Of a stretch of 64,000 bases of DNA, positions 53,377-62,280 are shown one piece after another. The position numbers and the translations under genes were made by a program. The notes below the pieces were generated by a model, which saw nothing but the letters and a program-made list of their open reading frames with translations, had not been told where the DNA came from and did no database searches. This DNA is from Phycisphaeraceae bacterium (GTDB taxonomy: Bacteria > Planctomycetota > Phycisphaerae > Phycisphaerales > UBA1924): assembly GCA_019636675.1 (NCBI GenBank), contig JAHBXC010000007.1, forward strand, positions 1-64,000. The letters run 5' to 3'. Each line of letters begins with the position of its first letter. Position 1 is the first letter of the stretch.

Positions 53377-53474
53377 GGTTCGTGCCCTTCGGAGAGGGGT
53401 GCTTTCTCGCCCCACGGCGGGGCGTCCGGGGAGAGGTCGCCGCGGGTCCGGGGTTGTGTGGCGCTCTTGGAAGA

Positions 53475-53673
53475 GTTTTACCGCAGAGGACGCAGAGGGC
53501 GCAGAGATGGGAGAGGGGTGAAGAAGATGTGCAGGGTGGCGTGGTACGGCGCAGCCGTGCCACGGGCATGGGCGGTGGTCCCTCGTGGCACGGCTGCGCC
53601 GTACCACGCCACCCCCCTTGTCTCTCCACCCTTCCCCTCTCTGCGCCCTCTGCGTCCTCTGCGGTGAATCTCT
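53475..53673. repeat. large inverted repeat of two B-A composite elements
   Basis: The order is element B forward (53475-53507), element A reversed (53535-53564), element A forward (53584-53613), element B reversed (53639-53673). The two halves are reverse complements of each other, so this stretch of about 200 nt can fold into one long hairpin. Confidence 0.75.
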
Positions 53674-53698
53674 TCCCGGGAACATCCGCGGCGTCGCG

Positions 53699-53704
53699 TA
53701 CATT
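53699..53704 (+). promoter_or_regulatory. -10 box TACATT of the nitroreductase gene
   Basis: TACATT ends 9 nt before the ATG at 53714 and no Shine-Dalgarno sequence intervenes, again a near-leaderless arrangement. Confidence 0.4.
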
Positions 53705-53713
53705 GGTTCGACG

Positions 53714-54442
53714 ATGACGACACCCGAACGATCGAGCGAGCCCACTCCCCTGCCGCGCCATAAGGCGGTGACGGCGGACCTTCCCGCGCCCCGCTTCGTG
53801 AAACTGGACCCGCACCGGCCCGGCGAGCCGGCGGAAGTCGTCGCGCGCCGGTTCTACGAGGTCATGAAGAAACGGCGCACGGTGCGGATGTTCTCCGACC
53901 GGCCCGTCTCGCGCGAGACGATCGAGTGGTGCGTGCGTGCCGCGGGCACGGCGCCCTCGGGCGCGAACAAGCAGCCGTGGCGGTTCGTGTGCGTGAACGA
54001 CCCGGCGCTGAAGCGCGAGATCCGTCTGGCGGCGGAAGATGAGGAGCGCGAGTTCTACGAGCGGCGAGCGAGCGAGCGCTGGTTGCGCGACCTGCACCCC
54101 TTCGGCACAGACGACGATAAGCGGTTCCTCGAAATCGCGCCGTGGCTGGTGGTCGTGTTCAAACTCGTGAAGGATGACGACGAGGGGCAGACCTATTACA
54201 CGGACGAATCGGTCGGCATCGCGACGGGGTTCTTCCTGGCGGCGTGCCACCACGCGGGGCTCGCGACGCTCACGCACACGCCCAGCCCGATGAAGTTCCT
54301 CGCCGAGGTGCTGGGGCGCCCGGCGCACGAGCGCCCCTTCCTGCTGATCCCGGTCGGATACGCGTCGGACGACTGCGTGGTGCCCGACATCTCGCGCAAG
54401 GCGCTGGAGCGGGTGATGGTGGTGAACCGCGCCGGGGGGTGA
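53714..54442 (+). CDS. nitroreductase-family protein, iodotyrosine deiodinase-like
   Basis: The 242-aa flavoprotein matches the mammalian deiodinase IYD throughout. It has RTVRMFSDRPV and AAGTAPSGANKQPW for FMN, EEREFYERRASERWLRDL and KRFLEIAP for the active-site lid, and TYYTDESVGIATGF. The C-terminus is LTHTPSPMKFLAEVLGRP. The residues equivalent to the substrate clamp Glu157, Tyr161 and Lys182 appear to be present. Bacterial homologues deiodinate or dehalogenate iodo- and bromotyrosine. It stands alone before two cupin genes. A plain nitroreductase is a weaker alternative. Confidence 0.75.
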   Translation: MTTPERSSEPTPLPRHKAVTADLPAPRFVKLDPHRPGEPAEVVARRFYEVMKKRRTVRMFSDRPVSRETIEWCVRAAGTAPSGANKQPWRFVCVNDPALKREIRLAAEDEEREFYERRASERWLRDLHPFGTDDDKRFLEIAPWLVVVFKLVKDDDEGQTYYTDESVGIATGFFLAACHHAGLATLTHTPSPMKFLAEVLGRPAHERPFLLIPVGYASDDCVVPDISRKALERVMVVNRAGG

Positions 54443-54527
54443 AACTGGACGCCCCGTTTCCCACGGATACGCTCCCTCGCGACGCGCCCTGCAAGGGGGC
54501 GCGCGCAGGTCAGGGAGACGAGCGACC

Positions 54528-55013
54528 ATGACAACGACGAACACAACTCTCGCGCCGGTGGTGCGCCACACGGACGAAGCCAAGAACTACAACCTTGGCG
54601 GCCATCCGACGGCGGTGCTGCTCAGCGGCGCCGAGACGGGCGGGCAGATGTGCCTGACGGAAGTCACGATCGCCCCCGGGATCGGCCCGCCCCCCCATGT
54701 GCACACGCGCGAGGACGAGCAGTTCTTCGTGCTCGAGGGCGAGGTGACTTTTTATGTGGGCGACCGGCGCATCACGGCGCGCGAGGGGACGGCTGTCTTC
54801 GCGCCGCGGAACCTGCCCCATCGCTTCTGCAACGAGGGAACGGCGCGGGCGCGGATGCTGGTGATGAGCACCCCCGGCAACTTCGACGCGTTCGCGCGCG
54901 ACGGGGGGATCGAGGTCCCGCCCGGCACGCGCGAGTCGGGCAGGCCCGACGACCAGGCGATCGCCCGTCTGATCGGGGCGTGCGAGCCGCACGGGATCCG
55001 GTTGCTGATGTGA
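54528..55013 (+). CDS. cupin-domain protein (first of two)
   Basis: The 161-aa product is a single cupin 2 barrel. The metal-binding histidines appear in PPPHVHTREDEQFFVLEGE, and PRNLPHRFCNE carries the second motif. Proteins of this type bind a divalent metal and act as dioxygenases, isomerases or sensors; no substrate can be assigned. GGAG lies 10 nt before the ATG. A paralogous cupin gene follows 132 bp downstream. Confidence 0.7.
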   Translation: MTTTNTTLAPVVRHTDEAKNYNLGGHPTAVLLSGAETGGQMCLTEVTIAPGIGPPPHVHTREDEQFFVLEGEVTFYVGDRRITAREGTAVFAPRNLPHRFCNEGTARARMLVMSTPGNFDAFARDGGIEVPPGTRESGRPDDQAIARLIGACEPHGIRLLM

Positions 55014-55053
55014 GCCCAGCGGGCGATTGGACGCGTTGACGATCGATCTCTGG

Positions 55054-55059
55054 TATGAT
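55054..55059 (+). promoter_or_regulatory. extended -10 TGGTATGAT before the second cupin
   Basis: TATGAT preceded by TGG forms an extended -10 promoter in the gap between the two cupin genes. The TTGACG at 55036 is only 12 nt upstream and cannot serve as a normal -35. Confidence 0.4.
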
Positions 55060-55145
55060 GACGGAGTCGAAAGCCGCGAGCCGCTCGTCATTGTTTGACG
55101 GCGCGCCCCGCCCCAACCGGCCTCTTCGGCGCATGGTCAACCCTT

Positions 55146-55616
55146 ATGGCGTCTGCTCCGTTGGTTCGCAACTCTGCGGATTCGCAGACTTTCGTTGTGA
55201 CGGGCGTCGCGTGCGCCCTGCTGCTTCGCGGCGATGAGTGCGCCGGGCGCCTGAGCGCCGGGATGCTCACGGTCCCGCCGGACATGGGCCCGCCGGCGCA
55301 CATCCACGACCACGAGGACCAGTACTACTTCGTCGTGCAGGGCGAGATCGATTTCCTGCTGGGGAGCGACCGTCGGCTGACGAAGCCCGGCGACTTCGTG
55401 TTCGCGCCGCGAGGCGTGCCCCACGCCTACATGAACCGCACTGATCGCGAGGCGAAGATGCTCGTCCTGACGACGCCCGGCGTGCTGGACAAGATCCTTC
55501 CCGAAGCGGGTCGTCAGGTGCTGCCGGGTTCCACGATCGATACGCAGATCACCGACGAGGATCTGGAACGGATGCGCGCCGCGAACGAGAAGTTCGGGCT
55601 TCGCTTCGTGTTCTGA
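55146..55616 (+). CDS. cupin-domain protein (second of two)
   Basis: The 156-aa product resembles the previous cupin: GPPAHIHDHEDQYYFVVQGE holds the ligands HxHxxExxxxxxxG and PRGVPHAYMNRT the second motif. The ATG at 55146 is taken; an in-frame start at 55095 would add 17 residues of low-quality sequence. It lies convergent with a thioesterase gene, 3 bp apart. The two cupins probably arose by duplication. Confidence 0.7.
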   Translation: MASAPLVRNSADSQTFVVTGVACALLLRGDECAGRLSAGMLTVPPDMGPPAHIHDHEDQYYFVVQGEIDFLLGSDRRLTKPGDFVFAPRGVPHAYMNRTDREAKMLVLTTPGVLDKILPEAGRQVLPGSTIDTQITDEDLERMRAANEKFGLRFVF

Positions 55617-55619
55617 CGC

Positions 55620-56105
55620 TCACGCGCGGATCGCGCCTTTGCCCGAGCCGCCCCACATGAGCCAGTCGGGCAGCGCGCGCGGGCGACCCTCGCGGTCGAT
55701 GCAGCCGAGCGTGGTTTCCGCTTCGATGAGGAGTTCGCCGGGCGAGACGCCGTCCTGCGCGACGCGCCGGACCTCGTAGGCGTGGACGAGTTTCGCGCGC
55801 CCGCCGCCGATGACTTTGGCGCTGACGAGCAGTTCGTCGTCGTAGCGCGCGGGTCTTCGGTAGCGGCACTCGAGTTTCACGATGACGAGGAGGATGTCGG
55901 CGTCTTCGAGGTCGCGGTAGGTAACGCCGCTGGCGCGCAGGAGTTCGGTGCGCGCCATCTCCAGCCACACGGGGTACACCGCGTGGTGGACGAAGCCCAT
56001 GGGGTCGCACTCGCTGTAGCGGGCGCGCACGCGGACCGCGCCCTCGAGGAGAGGGCGTGCGGAGGGCGCCGGGGGTGTTGGGGAGCTGCTGGTGGGGTCG
56101 GGCAC
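55620..56105 (-). CDS. acyl-CoA thioesterase-like protein (hot-dog fold, 4HBT/YbgC type)
   Basis: The 161-aa product has the 4HBT motif YSECDPMGFVHHAVYPVWLE with the catalytic aspartate in ECDPMGFVHH. It hydrolyses acyl-CoA thioesters in general. The GTG at 56105 follows a Pro/Ser-rich stretch; an internal start is possible. It is divergent from the Y-family polymerase with 66 bp between starts. Confidence 0.75.
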   Translation of the reverse strand: MPDPTSSSPTPPAPSARPLLEGAVRVRARYSECDPMGFVHHAVYPVWLEMARTELLRASGVTYRDLEDADILLVIVKLECRYRRPARYDDELLVSAKVIGGGRAKLVHAYEVRRVAQDGVSPGELLIEAETTLGCIDREGRPRALPDWLMWGGSGKGAIRA

Positions 56106-56157
56106 GGGCTGATCGTACGGGCGAGGGCCGGCCGGCTTGTCTCGGGCCGGGGGCGCA

Positions 56158-56163
56158 TATATG
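56158..56163 (+). promoter_or_regulatory. -10 box TATATG of the Y-family polymerase gene
   Basis: TATATG ends 8 nt before the ATG at 56172 in an AT-rich patch of 20 nt. No Shine-Dalgarno is present. Confidence 0.4.
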
Positions 56164-56171
56164 TTAGGTTT

Positions 56172-57443
56172 ATGGATGGGTACGGGCTGACCACGCTGTT
56201 CCTCGACCTCAACTCGTTTTTCGCCTCGGTCGAGCAGCAGGAGCGACCGGAACTGCGAGGGCGCCCGGTGGGCGTGATCCCGGTGGAGGCGGAGGGCACC
56301 AGCTGCATCGCGGCGAGTTACGAGGCCAGGGCATTCGGCGTGAAAACGGGCACGAGCGTGCACGACGCGCGACGGCTGTGCCCGGGGATCCGCCTCGTGT
56401 GCGCGCGCCCGAGGGTGTATCTGGAGTATCACCATCGCGTGCTTGATGCGGTGGGCGAGTGCGTGCGTGTGCGCCGGGTGTGCTCGATCGATGAAGTGGC
56501 GTGCGACCTGCCCCTGAGCATGCGCACGCCCGAGCGCGTCGAAGAACTGGGTCGCCTCGTGAAGCGCGAGGTGCTGGCGCGCGTGGGCGAGTGCATGAAG
56601 AGTTCGGTGGGCGTGGCGCCCAACGGGCTGCTGGCGAAACTGGCGGCGGACATGCAGAAGCCCGACGGGCTGACGGTGCTCACGCTGGCGGACCTTCCCT
56701 CGAAGATCCTGCACCTGCCGATCGAGGACATCCCGGGGATCGGCCCGCGCATGGGGCCGCGACTGCGCGCGAGGGGCGTGGGCACGATGGAGGCGCTGTA
56801 CGCGCAGAGCGAGGCGCAGATGTCGGCGCACTGGGGCGGGATCGTCGGTCGCCGGATGTGGATGTGGCTGCGAGGGCGCGAGGTGGAACTGCCCGGCGTC
56901 GTGCATCGCACGATCGGGCACCAGCATGTGCTGCCCCCGGCGCTGCGCAGCGACGAGGGAGCGCGCGCCGTCGTGCTGCGCATGCTCACCAAGGCGATGC
57001 TGCGCGCGCGCCACCAGGGGTACGCGCCGAGCCGGCTGACCATCGGCGTGCGCTACGAGGGCGCGTACGACATGCCCGTGCGCCGGTGGTCGGCGTGGAC
57101 GCCCCTGGGCGACGCGAGCGCGGACCTGGTCAACGCGGTGACGGCGGCGACGGCGCTGTGGGCGACGCGCGACCCGGGCACACCGAAGCAGGTGAGCGTG
57201 ACGCTGAGCGACCTGGTGGCGCTGTCGAGCGCGACGCGCCCGCTTTTCGAGGAAGAGCGGAAGGGATCGGACCTGACGCACGCGATGCACCTGATCAACA
57301 CGAAGCACGGGCGCAACACGCTGTACCCGGCGTCGGTGCACACGGCGAGGGACGCGGCGCCCGGGGGCATCGCGTTCCACTGCGTGCCCGACCGGACCTT
57401 CCACGATTCGCTGGCGGAGGACGAGGCGAGAACGAGGAGATAA
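56172..57443 (+). CDS. Y-family DNA polymerase (DinB/Pol IV-like)
   Basis: The 423-aa product carries out translesion DNA synthesis. The catalytic residues are present: Asp in LFLDLNSFFASVEQ and the Asp-Glu pair in CSIDEVACDL. SVGVAPNGLLAKLAADMQKPDG and the helix-hairpin-helix IEDIPGIGPRMGPRLRARG follow. The little-finger domain occupies about 250-400. The intact acidic triad argues against the inactive ImuB type. No dnaE2 or imuA neighbour is seen. The 3' flank carries elements A and B. Confidence 0.85.
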   Translation: MDGYGLTTLFLDLNSFFASVEQQERPELRGRPVGVIPVEAEGTSCIAASYEARAFGVKTGTSVHDARRLCPGIRLVCARPRVYLEYHHRVLDAVGECVRVRRVCSIDEVACDLPLSMRTPERVEELGRLVKREVLARVGECMKSSVGVAPNGLLAKLAADMQKPDGLTVLTLADLPSKILHLPIEDIPGIGPRMGPRLRARGVGTMEALYAQSEAQMSAHWGGIVGRRMWMWLRGREVELPGVVHRTIGHQHVLPPALRSDEGARAVVLRMLTKAMLRARHQGYAPSRLTIGVRYEGAYDMPVRRWSAWTPLGDASADLVNAVTAATALWATRDPGTPKQVSVTLSDLVALSSATRPLFEEERKGSDLTHAMHLINTKHGRNTLYPASVHTARDAAPGGIAFHCVPDRTFHDSLAEDEARTRR

Positions 57444-57472
57444 CGACGACGCGCGTGGGCGCGGCCCCCGGT

Positions 57473-57540
57473 CGTGGCACGGCTGCGCCGTACCACACCA
57501 CCCCACCTTTCCCACTCCGTGCCCTCCGCGTGAACTCTTA
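57473..57540. repeat. element A followed by reversed element B
   Basis: Element A (57473-57502) is followed by a degenerate reversed element B (57513-57540), whose outer edge is the stop codon of the convergent PrkA gene. The order matches the right half of the inverted unit at 53475-53673. Confidence 0.65.
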
Positions 57541-59676
57541 CCTCGGCTTCGCGTCGCCGCGGGCGAAGATGGACGCGACATAGTTCAGCACATCGGTCGC
57601 GCTGCGCTCGTTGTAGCCGAACTGCTTGATCATGCGCTGCTTCACCACATCGATCTTGGCCTGCGTCTCGTCGTCGACGACGCTGGAGACGAGGTTCTTG
57701 AGTTTGATGGTGTCGCGCTGGTCCTCGAAGAGCTTGAGTTCGAGGGCCTTGTAGAGCCGGGCGTTGGTGTTGTACTCGAACTTCTTCCCGTCGAGGGCGA
57801 GGGCGCCGATGTAGTTCATGATCTCCTGGCGGAAGTCATCCTTGCGGCTCTCGGGGATGTCGATCTTCTCCTCGATCGAGCGCATGAGGCGCTCGTCGGG
57901 CTCTTCCTCGCGCCCGGTGTAGCGGTTGTGCACGCGCTCTTTCTGGGTGTAGGCGCGCACGCTCTCGATGTAGTTGGCGCAGAGGCGTTTGATCGCGTCC
58001 TCGTCGGCGCTGATGGCGCGCTGGACCTCGGCCTTGATCAGGTCCTCGTACTCGTCCTTCACCACCGCCAGCATCTCGCGGTAGCGCTTCTTCGTTTCCT
58101 CGTCGGAGATCAGCGAGTGGTGGAACAGCCCCTGCTCGAGCTCGTTCATCACCATGAAGGGGTTGACCGACTGCTCCTCGATCGCCTGGTGCGAGACGAG
58201 CGCGTTGGAGATCTTGTCCTGCACGTACCGGGGCGAGATGCCGGTCATGCCCTCGCGGGGCGCCTCTTCGCGCAGTTCCTTGATCGAGTCCTCGGTGAAG
58301 CCGGGGATCGCCTTCCCGTTGTAGAGTTTCATCTTCTGCACGAGCGAGAGCCCGGCCTTCTTGGGCTCCGCCAGGCGCGTGAGCACCGCCCACATGGCGG
58401 CCACCTCGAGCGTGTGGGGCGCGACGTGCATGCGCCCGACCTTCTCGGGGCCGAAGTCCTTGCGGTAGATGCGGATCTCGTCGTCGAGGCGGATGTTGTA
58501 GGGCACATCGATCTTGATGGTGCGGTCGCGGAACGCCTCCATGAGTTCGTTGTTCTGGAGCTTCTTGTATTCGGGCTCGTTGGTGTGCCCGATGATGACC
58601 TCGTCGATGTAGGTCTGCGCGAACTTCTTGGGCTTGATCGTGTGCTCCTGCGACGCGCCGAGCAGGTCGTAGAGGAAGGCGACATCGAGCTTGAGCACCT
58701 CGATGAACTCGCAGATGCCGCGGTTGCCGATGTTGAGCTCGCCGTCGAAGTTGAAGGCGCGCGGGTCGGAGTCGCTGCCGTAGAGGGCGATCTTGCGGTA
58801 GTTGATGTCGCCGGTGAGCTCGGTGGAGTCCTGGTTTTTCTCGTCCTTGGGCTGGAAGGTTCCCACGCCCACGCGGTCCTTCTCGGAGAGGACGATGCGC
58901 CGGACCCTGATGTGGCTCATGGCCTGGCGCCAGTCGCCGCTGTAGTGCTTCATGAGGTCGGCCATGACCTTGCGGCAGAAGGGGTCGAGCTCGCCCTCGA
59001 GCCGGATCTTGCCCGATCCCTTGAGTTCGGCGTATCGATGGTTGAGGGACGCGAGGACATCGGCGCGGGCCTCGCGCGGGATGAGGAGGAGCGGTTCCTC
59101 GTGCATCGGGCAGGGGAACTCGGTGTCCTTGGCGGTGGGGCCGGCGTGCTCGTCGAGGAGCCAGGAGAAGGAATAGAGCGCGCCCTCGTCGGTGCGCGAG
59201 TAGTGCTCGAGGCCTTTCTTGAGGAGTCGCGCGATGGTGGACTTGGACGAGCCGACGGGCCCGTGGAGGAGCAGGATGCGCTTGTCGGTGCCGTAGCCCT
59301 CGGCGGCGGAGCGGAAGACATCGACGAGCTGCATGAGCGAGCCGTCGAGGCCGAAGATCGCGTCGGCGCCCTGGCCGATGGGGTCGGAGAAGAAGTGGTA
59401 GCGCACGCGTGGCTGCTTGAACTCGGTGTAGCGTTCCTGCCCGTAGGACAGGATCATGTCGTGGACGCGTTGCCAGGCGTTGCGCGCGAGGTGCGGGCGT
59501 TCGGAGACGAGCGCGAGGTAGTCCCAGAAGGTCCCCTCCCAGTGGAGTTCCTCGAATCGCTGGCGGTCGAGGCGGCGCTCGATGAGCGACGCGAGCGCGT
59601 CGGCGGCGTTGCCGGAGGGGCGCGCGCTGGCGGCGTCGTGGTCTGTGGGGCTGGTCGGGGCGTGGCGCTCGTCCAT
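57538..59676 (-). CDS. prkA: PrkA-family serine protein kinase / AAA ATPase
   Basis: The 712-aa product has an AAA domain with Walker [10 protein letters not shown] and the conserved [15 protein letters not shown], then a C-terminal kinase-like domain ([18 protein letters not shown]). E. coli and Bacillus PrkA (YeaG) act in nutrient-stress and sporulation signalling. A very strong Shine-Dalgarno (AAGGAGG) lies 9 nt before the ATG at 59676. Its usual partner genes yeaH and spoVR are not in the window. The long frame beyond 59676 is not coding. Confidence 0.88.
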   Translation of the reverse strand: MDERHAPTSPTDHDAASARPSGNAADALASLIERRLDRQRFEELHWEGTFWDYLALVSERPHLARNAWQRVHDMILSYGQERYTEFKQPRVRYHFFSDPIGQGADAIFGLDGSLMQLVDVFRSAAEGYGTDKRILLLHGPVGSSKSTIARLLKKGLEHYSRTDEGALYSFSWLLDEHAGPTAKDTEFPCPMHEEPLLLIPREARADVLASLNHRYAELKGSGKIRLEGELDPFCRKVMADLMKHYSGDWRQAMSHIRVRRIVLSEKDRVGVGTFQPKDEKNQDSTELTGDINYRKIALYGSDSDPRAFNFDGELNIGNRGICEFIEVLKLDVAFLYDLLGASQEHTIKPKKFAQTYIDEVIIGHTNEPEYKKLQNNELMEAFRDRTIKIDVPYNIRLDDEIRIYRKDFGPEKVGRMHVAPHTLEVAAMWAVLTRLAEPKKAGLSLVQKMKLYNGKAIPGFTEDSIKELREEAPREGMTGISPRYVQDKISNALVSHQAIEEQSVNPFMVMNELEQGLFHHSLISDEETKKRYREMLAVVKDEYEDLIKAEVQRAISADEDAIKRLCANYIESVRAYTQKERVHNRYTGREEEPDERLMRSIEEKIDIPESRKDDFRQEIMNYIGALALDGKKFEYNTNARLYKALELKLFEDQRDTIKLKNLVSSVVDDETQAKIDVVKQRMIKQFGYNERSATDVLNYVASIFARGDAKPR

Positions 59677-59925
59677 GGCGGTCGGCCTCCTTGGCGCAAC
59701 GCCGCCGGCGCGTTGGCGCGCCGGGGGGCGAACGCCGGGATCGTGGCGGCGCCGGTCGTCCCGGGAAGGGGATCGACCACGCGACGCTGACATCGAACCC
59801 TTCGATATCGGCCGCCGCGTGTATGCCGCCTGAGAGTCTTTACGGACCAAAATGACGCGGGTTCGCCCCCGGTGAGGGTGATGCGGAGTGGTGAAGCCGG
59901 GAAAGCGCACCCGCTGCGCGGCTGG

Positions 59926-59931
59926 TACGCT
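59926..59931 (+). promoter_or_regulatory. -10 box TACGCT of the flavodoxin-fold gene
   Basis: TACGCT ends 6 nt before the ATG at 59938 with no ribosome binding site between. Confidence 0.4.
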
Positions 59932-59937
59932 TCGCGC

Positions 59938-60513
59938 ATGGGACGACGAGTGCTGATCATCGATGCGCACCCGGCGGACGGCACGCTGGTCGGGGCGCTC
60001 GCCGACGCGTACGCGGCGGGGGCGACGGCCGGCGGGCACGAGACGCGACGGCGCGCGCTGCGCGAGATGTCGTTCGACCCCGTGCTTCACGAGGGGTATC
60101 GGGAGCGACAGGAGCTCGAACCGGACCTTGTCGCGGCGCAGCAGGACCTGGCGTGGTGCGAGCATCTGGTGATCGCGTACCCCACCTGGTGGGGCATGCC
60201 CCCGGCGCTGCTGAAGGGGTTCTTCGATCGCGCGCTGCTGCCGGGGTTCGCGTTCAAGTATCGCGAGGGCTCGCGCTGGTGGGACCGGCTGCTGAAGGGG
60301 CGTTCGGCGCGGCTTCTGGTGACGATGGACGCGCCGGCGCTGTACGACGGGCTGTTCTACGGTGGGCGGCGCGTCGTGAAGCGGGCGGTGCTGCGGTACT
60401 GCGGGTTCAGGCCCGTGCGACACAAGGCCTTCGGCCCGGTGCGATCATCGTCGCCCCGGAAGCGAGAGCGCTGGCTCGTCGAGGCGACGGCGCTGGGGCG
60501 CGTCGCCGGCTGA
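59938..60513 (+). CDS. flavodoxin-fold NAD(P)H dehydrogenase (quinone) family protein
   Basis: The 191-aa product resembles NQO1-like or MdaB-like enzymes: [21 protein letters not shown] for the FMN/FAD phosphate, [19 protein letters not shown] for the flavin ring, and [14 protein letters not shown]. It probably carries out two-electron quinone reduction with a flavin. The ATG at 59938 places the flavin motif at the N-terminus. It lies divergent from PrkA with 261 bp between starts. Confidence 0.75.
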   Translation: MGRRVLIIDAHPADGTLVGALADAYAAGATAGGHETRRRALREMSFDPVLHEGYRERQELEPDLVAAQQDLAWCEHLVIAYPTWWGMPPALLKGFFDRALLPGFAFKYREGSRWWDRLLKGRSARLLVTMDAPALYDGLFYGGRRVVKRAVLRYCGFRPVRHKAFGPVRSSSPRKRERWLVEATALGRVAG

Positions 60514-60740
60514 AGTGAGCGTGCGCAAGTCCCGTCTTTCATGTTCGCACGAAAAAAACTTTCATAAGTAAATTCCTCCGTGCTCGGATCTTGCGCAGCC
60601 AGGCCGCGCAGACCCGGGATTTCCCTCCGAATCGAGGGGGAATTCCGGTAGATTGCTCTCGGGAAACATGTCGATGCGGCGCCCGCCGCATGTGTTGCGT
60701 CGGGTTGCCGCGCAGAAACACGATTGGGAGGAAGAATCCA

Positions 60741-61370
60741 ATGAACAAGTGTGCATCTGTGCTTGGCGCAGGCGCGATGGTTGCGCTCGCGACGATGGCG
60801 TCCGGCCAGGCGGTGACCGGTTTCACGGGAGGGAGTCAGTTCGGCATCTTCTTCGGCGCCAGCACCGGGGATGTCGTGGGCTGGACCTTCTCGGTGAATC
60901 AGGACATCTTCGCGACGCACCTTGGCGTGTGGAACCGCGACACGCAGATCGGGATGGAGGGCCTGAGCTCGCCTCACCAGGTGGGCATCTGGAACGCGAC
61001 GACGCAGACGCTGCTCGGCTCGACGACCGTGAACCCGGGCGACATGGTGGTGGGCGACTTCACCTATCGCGCGTTGCCGAACATCACGCTCCTGACCGGG
61101 CAGCAGTATGTCATCGGCGCGATGTACACCGCGACCGACGGCGACAGCTACATCTCGGGCGGCGTGACGAACTTCACGACCAGCGCCGATGTCAACTGGA
61201 TCAACGGGCGTTCGCCGCTGGCGGGTGATCTGGGCTTCGTGTTCCCGACCTCCACCTCGACGGGCATCGGGCGGTTCGGGCCGAACTTCCTGTACACCCC
61301 GGTGCCCGCCCCCGGCGCCGCCGCGGCGATGGGCGTGTTCGGGCTCTTCGCGACGCGCCGTCGTCGCTGA
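60741..61370 (+). CDS. secreted protein with PEP-CTERM-like sorting tail
   Basis: The 209-aa product has a signal peptide (MNKCASVLGAGAMVALATMASG) and a beta-sandwich-like body resembling DUF4082 (GVWNRDTQ, LSSPHQVGIWNATTQTLL). The C-terminus VPAPGAAAAMG-x-FATRRRR combines a VPAP motif, a hydrophobic helix and an arginine cluster, typical of exosortase substrates of Phycisphaerae. The protein is likely sorted to the cell surface. GGGAGGA lies 8 nt before the ATG. An intrinsic terminator follows. Confidence 0.8.
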   Translation: MNKCASVLGAGAMVALATMASGQAVTGFTGGSQFGIFFGASTGDVVGWTFSVNQDIFATHLGVWNRDTQIGMEGLSSPHQVGIWNATTQTLLGSTTVNPGDMVVGDFTYRALPNITLLTGQQYVIGAMYTATDGDSYISGGVTNFTTSADVNWINGRSPLAGDLGFVFPTSTSTGIGRFGPNFLYTPVPAPGAAAAMGVFGLFATRRRR

Positions 61371-61403
61371 CCGGACCCGGTCCGACACGGAGGAGCGCAC
61401 TCG

Positions 61404-61429
61404 GGCCCCGCGCGAGCGGGGCCTTTTTT
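61404..61429 (+). terminator. intrinsic terminator after the sorted protein gene
   Basis: GGCCCCGC and GCGGGGCC pair around a 4-nt loop and are followed by TTTTTT. Confidence 0.9.
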
Positions 61430-61453
61430 GCGCGCACGCTCGCCTGCGGCGGC

Positions 61454-61459
61454 TACAGT
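61454..61459 (+). promoter_or_regulatory. -10 box TACAGT of trmB
   Basis: TACAGT ends 7 nt before the ATG at 61467, immediately after the terminator of the upstream gene. There is no Shine-Dalgarno sequence. Confidence 0.45.
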
Positions 61460-61466
61460 CCGCCCC

Positions 61467-62228
61467 ATGAGTTTCGGACTCTCACGCGGCAAGGAACTGG
61501 ACAAGGGCGAGGTCGGCCTGCGAGGGGAGGAGCTGCCCCCGCTCCCCGACGACCTGCTGACCAACCCGCGCGGCGCGTGGCTCGACCCGCGCGAGTGGTT
61601 CGCCGCCCCCTCGCTGCCCTTCGAGCTCGAGATCGGCTCGGGCAAGGGCACCTTCCTCGTGCAGCAGGCCGAGCAGGACCGTGGGACGAACTATCTGGGC
61701 ATCGAGTGGGCGCACGAGTTCTGGCTGTACGCGGCGGACCGTCTCCGGCGCAGCGGGCTGACGAACGTGAAGCTCCTCAACGCGGACGCCGGCGAGTTCG
61801 TGCGCTGGCGCATGCCCGACGCGATCGTGCGCGTGATCCACCTGTACTTCCCCGACCCGTGGCCCAAAGCGAAGCACAACAGGCGGCGCATGATCCAGGA
61901 CGCGTTCCTCGAGCAGGCGCATCGCGTCCTCGTCGAAGGGGGCGAGCTGCGCGTCGTGACCGACCACGCGGACTACTGGGCGTGGATGGAGGAGCACTTC
62001 GCGCGCTGGGCCGACACCCCGGGCGCGCCCGACGCGTCGAAGCGTTTCACGCGACTGGCGTTCGAGCGCCCGGCGTCGGCGCGCGAGGGCGAGATCGTGG
62101 GCACGAACTTCGAGCGCAAGTACCGCGTCGAGGGCAGGCCGTTCAACGCGGGGGTATTGAGGAAGAAGGGAATAGGGAGCGGGGAGCAGGCAGCGGGGCT
62201 GAGTCGAGTTCGCGGTACAGTCTCCTGA
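61467..62228 (+). CDS. trmB: tRNA (guanine-N7)-methyltransferase
   Basis: TrmB methylates G46 of tRNA with SAM. The 253-aa product shows the SAM site LEIGSGKGTFL, the family motif NYLGIEWAHEFW, and HLYFPDPWPKAKHNRRR, the most diagnostic one. TNFERKYRVEGRPFNAGVLRKK ends the family domain. The last 20 or so residues (GIGSGEQAAGLSRVRGTVS) are encoded by a heptamer repeat (62161-62198) and are probably an added tail. The ATG at 61467 lies behind its -10 box. Confidence 0.92.
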   Translation: MSFGLSRGKELDKGEVGLRGEELPPLPDDLLTNPRGAWLDPREWFAAPSLPFELEIGSGKGTFLVQQAEQDRGTNYLGIEWAHEFWLYAADRLRRSGLTNVKLLNADAGEFVRWRMPDAIVRVIHLYFPDPWPKAKHNRRRMIQDAFLEQAHRVLVEGGELRVVTDHADYWAWMEEHFARWADTPGAPDASKRFTRLAFERPASAREGEIVGTNFERKYRVEGRPFNAGVLRKKGIGSGEQAAGLSRVRGTVS

Positions 62229-62275
62229 CACATCTTCTTCCTGCTGCCCACTCCCCACTCCCTGCTCCCTTCTTC
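62161..62275. repeat. inverted heptamer repeats across the trmB 3' end
   Basis: A G-rich copy (62161-62198, AATAGGGAGCGGGGAGCAGG) inside the trmB reading frame faces its C-rich complement (62233-62275, CCCACTCCCCACTCCCTGCT). The heptamers match those at 413-457 and 6563-6604. They can pair into one stem of about 35 bp covering the stop codon. Confidence 0.65.
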
Positions 62276-62280
62276 AGACC

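Larger units (their letters stand above)
53377..53713. other. 337-bp intergenic stretch with a head-to-head repeat pair
   Basis: No gene is seen. The centre (53475-53673) holds two composite repeat units in opposite orientation (see the next entry), and the last 15 nt hold the -10 box of the nitroreductase gene. Confidence 0.7.

Noticed and set aside
57538..60423. 961-aa version of PrkA
   Set aside because: A strong Shine-Dalgarno lies before the ATG at 59676, and the extension is antisense to the flavodoxin-fold gene.
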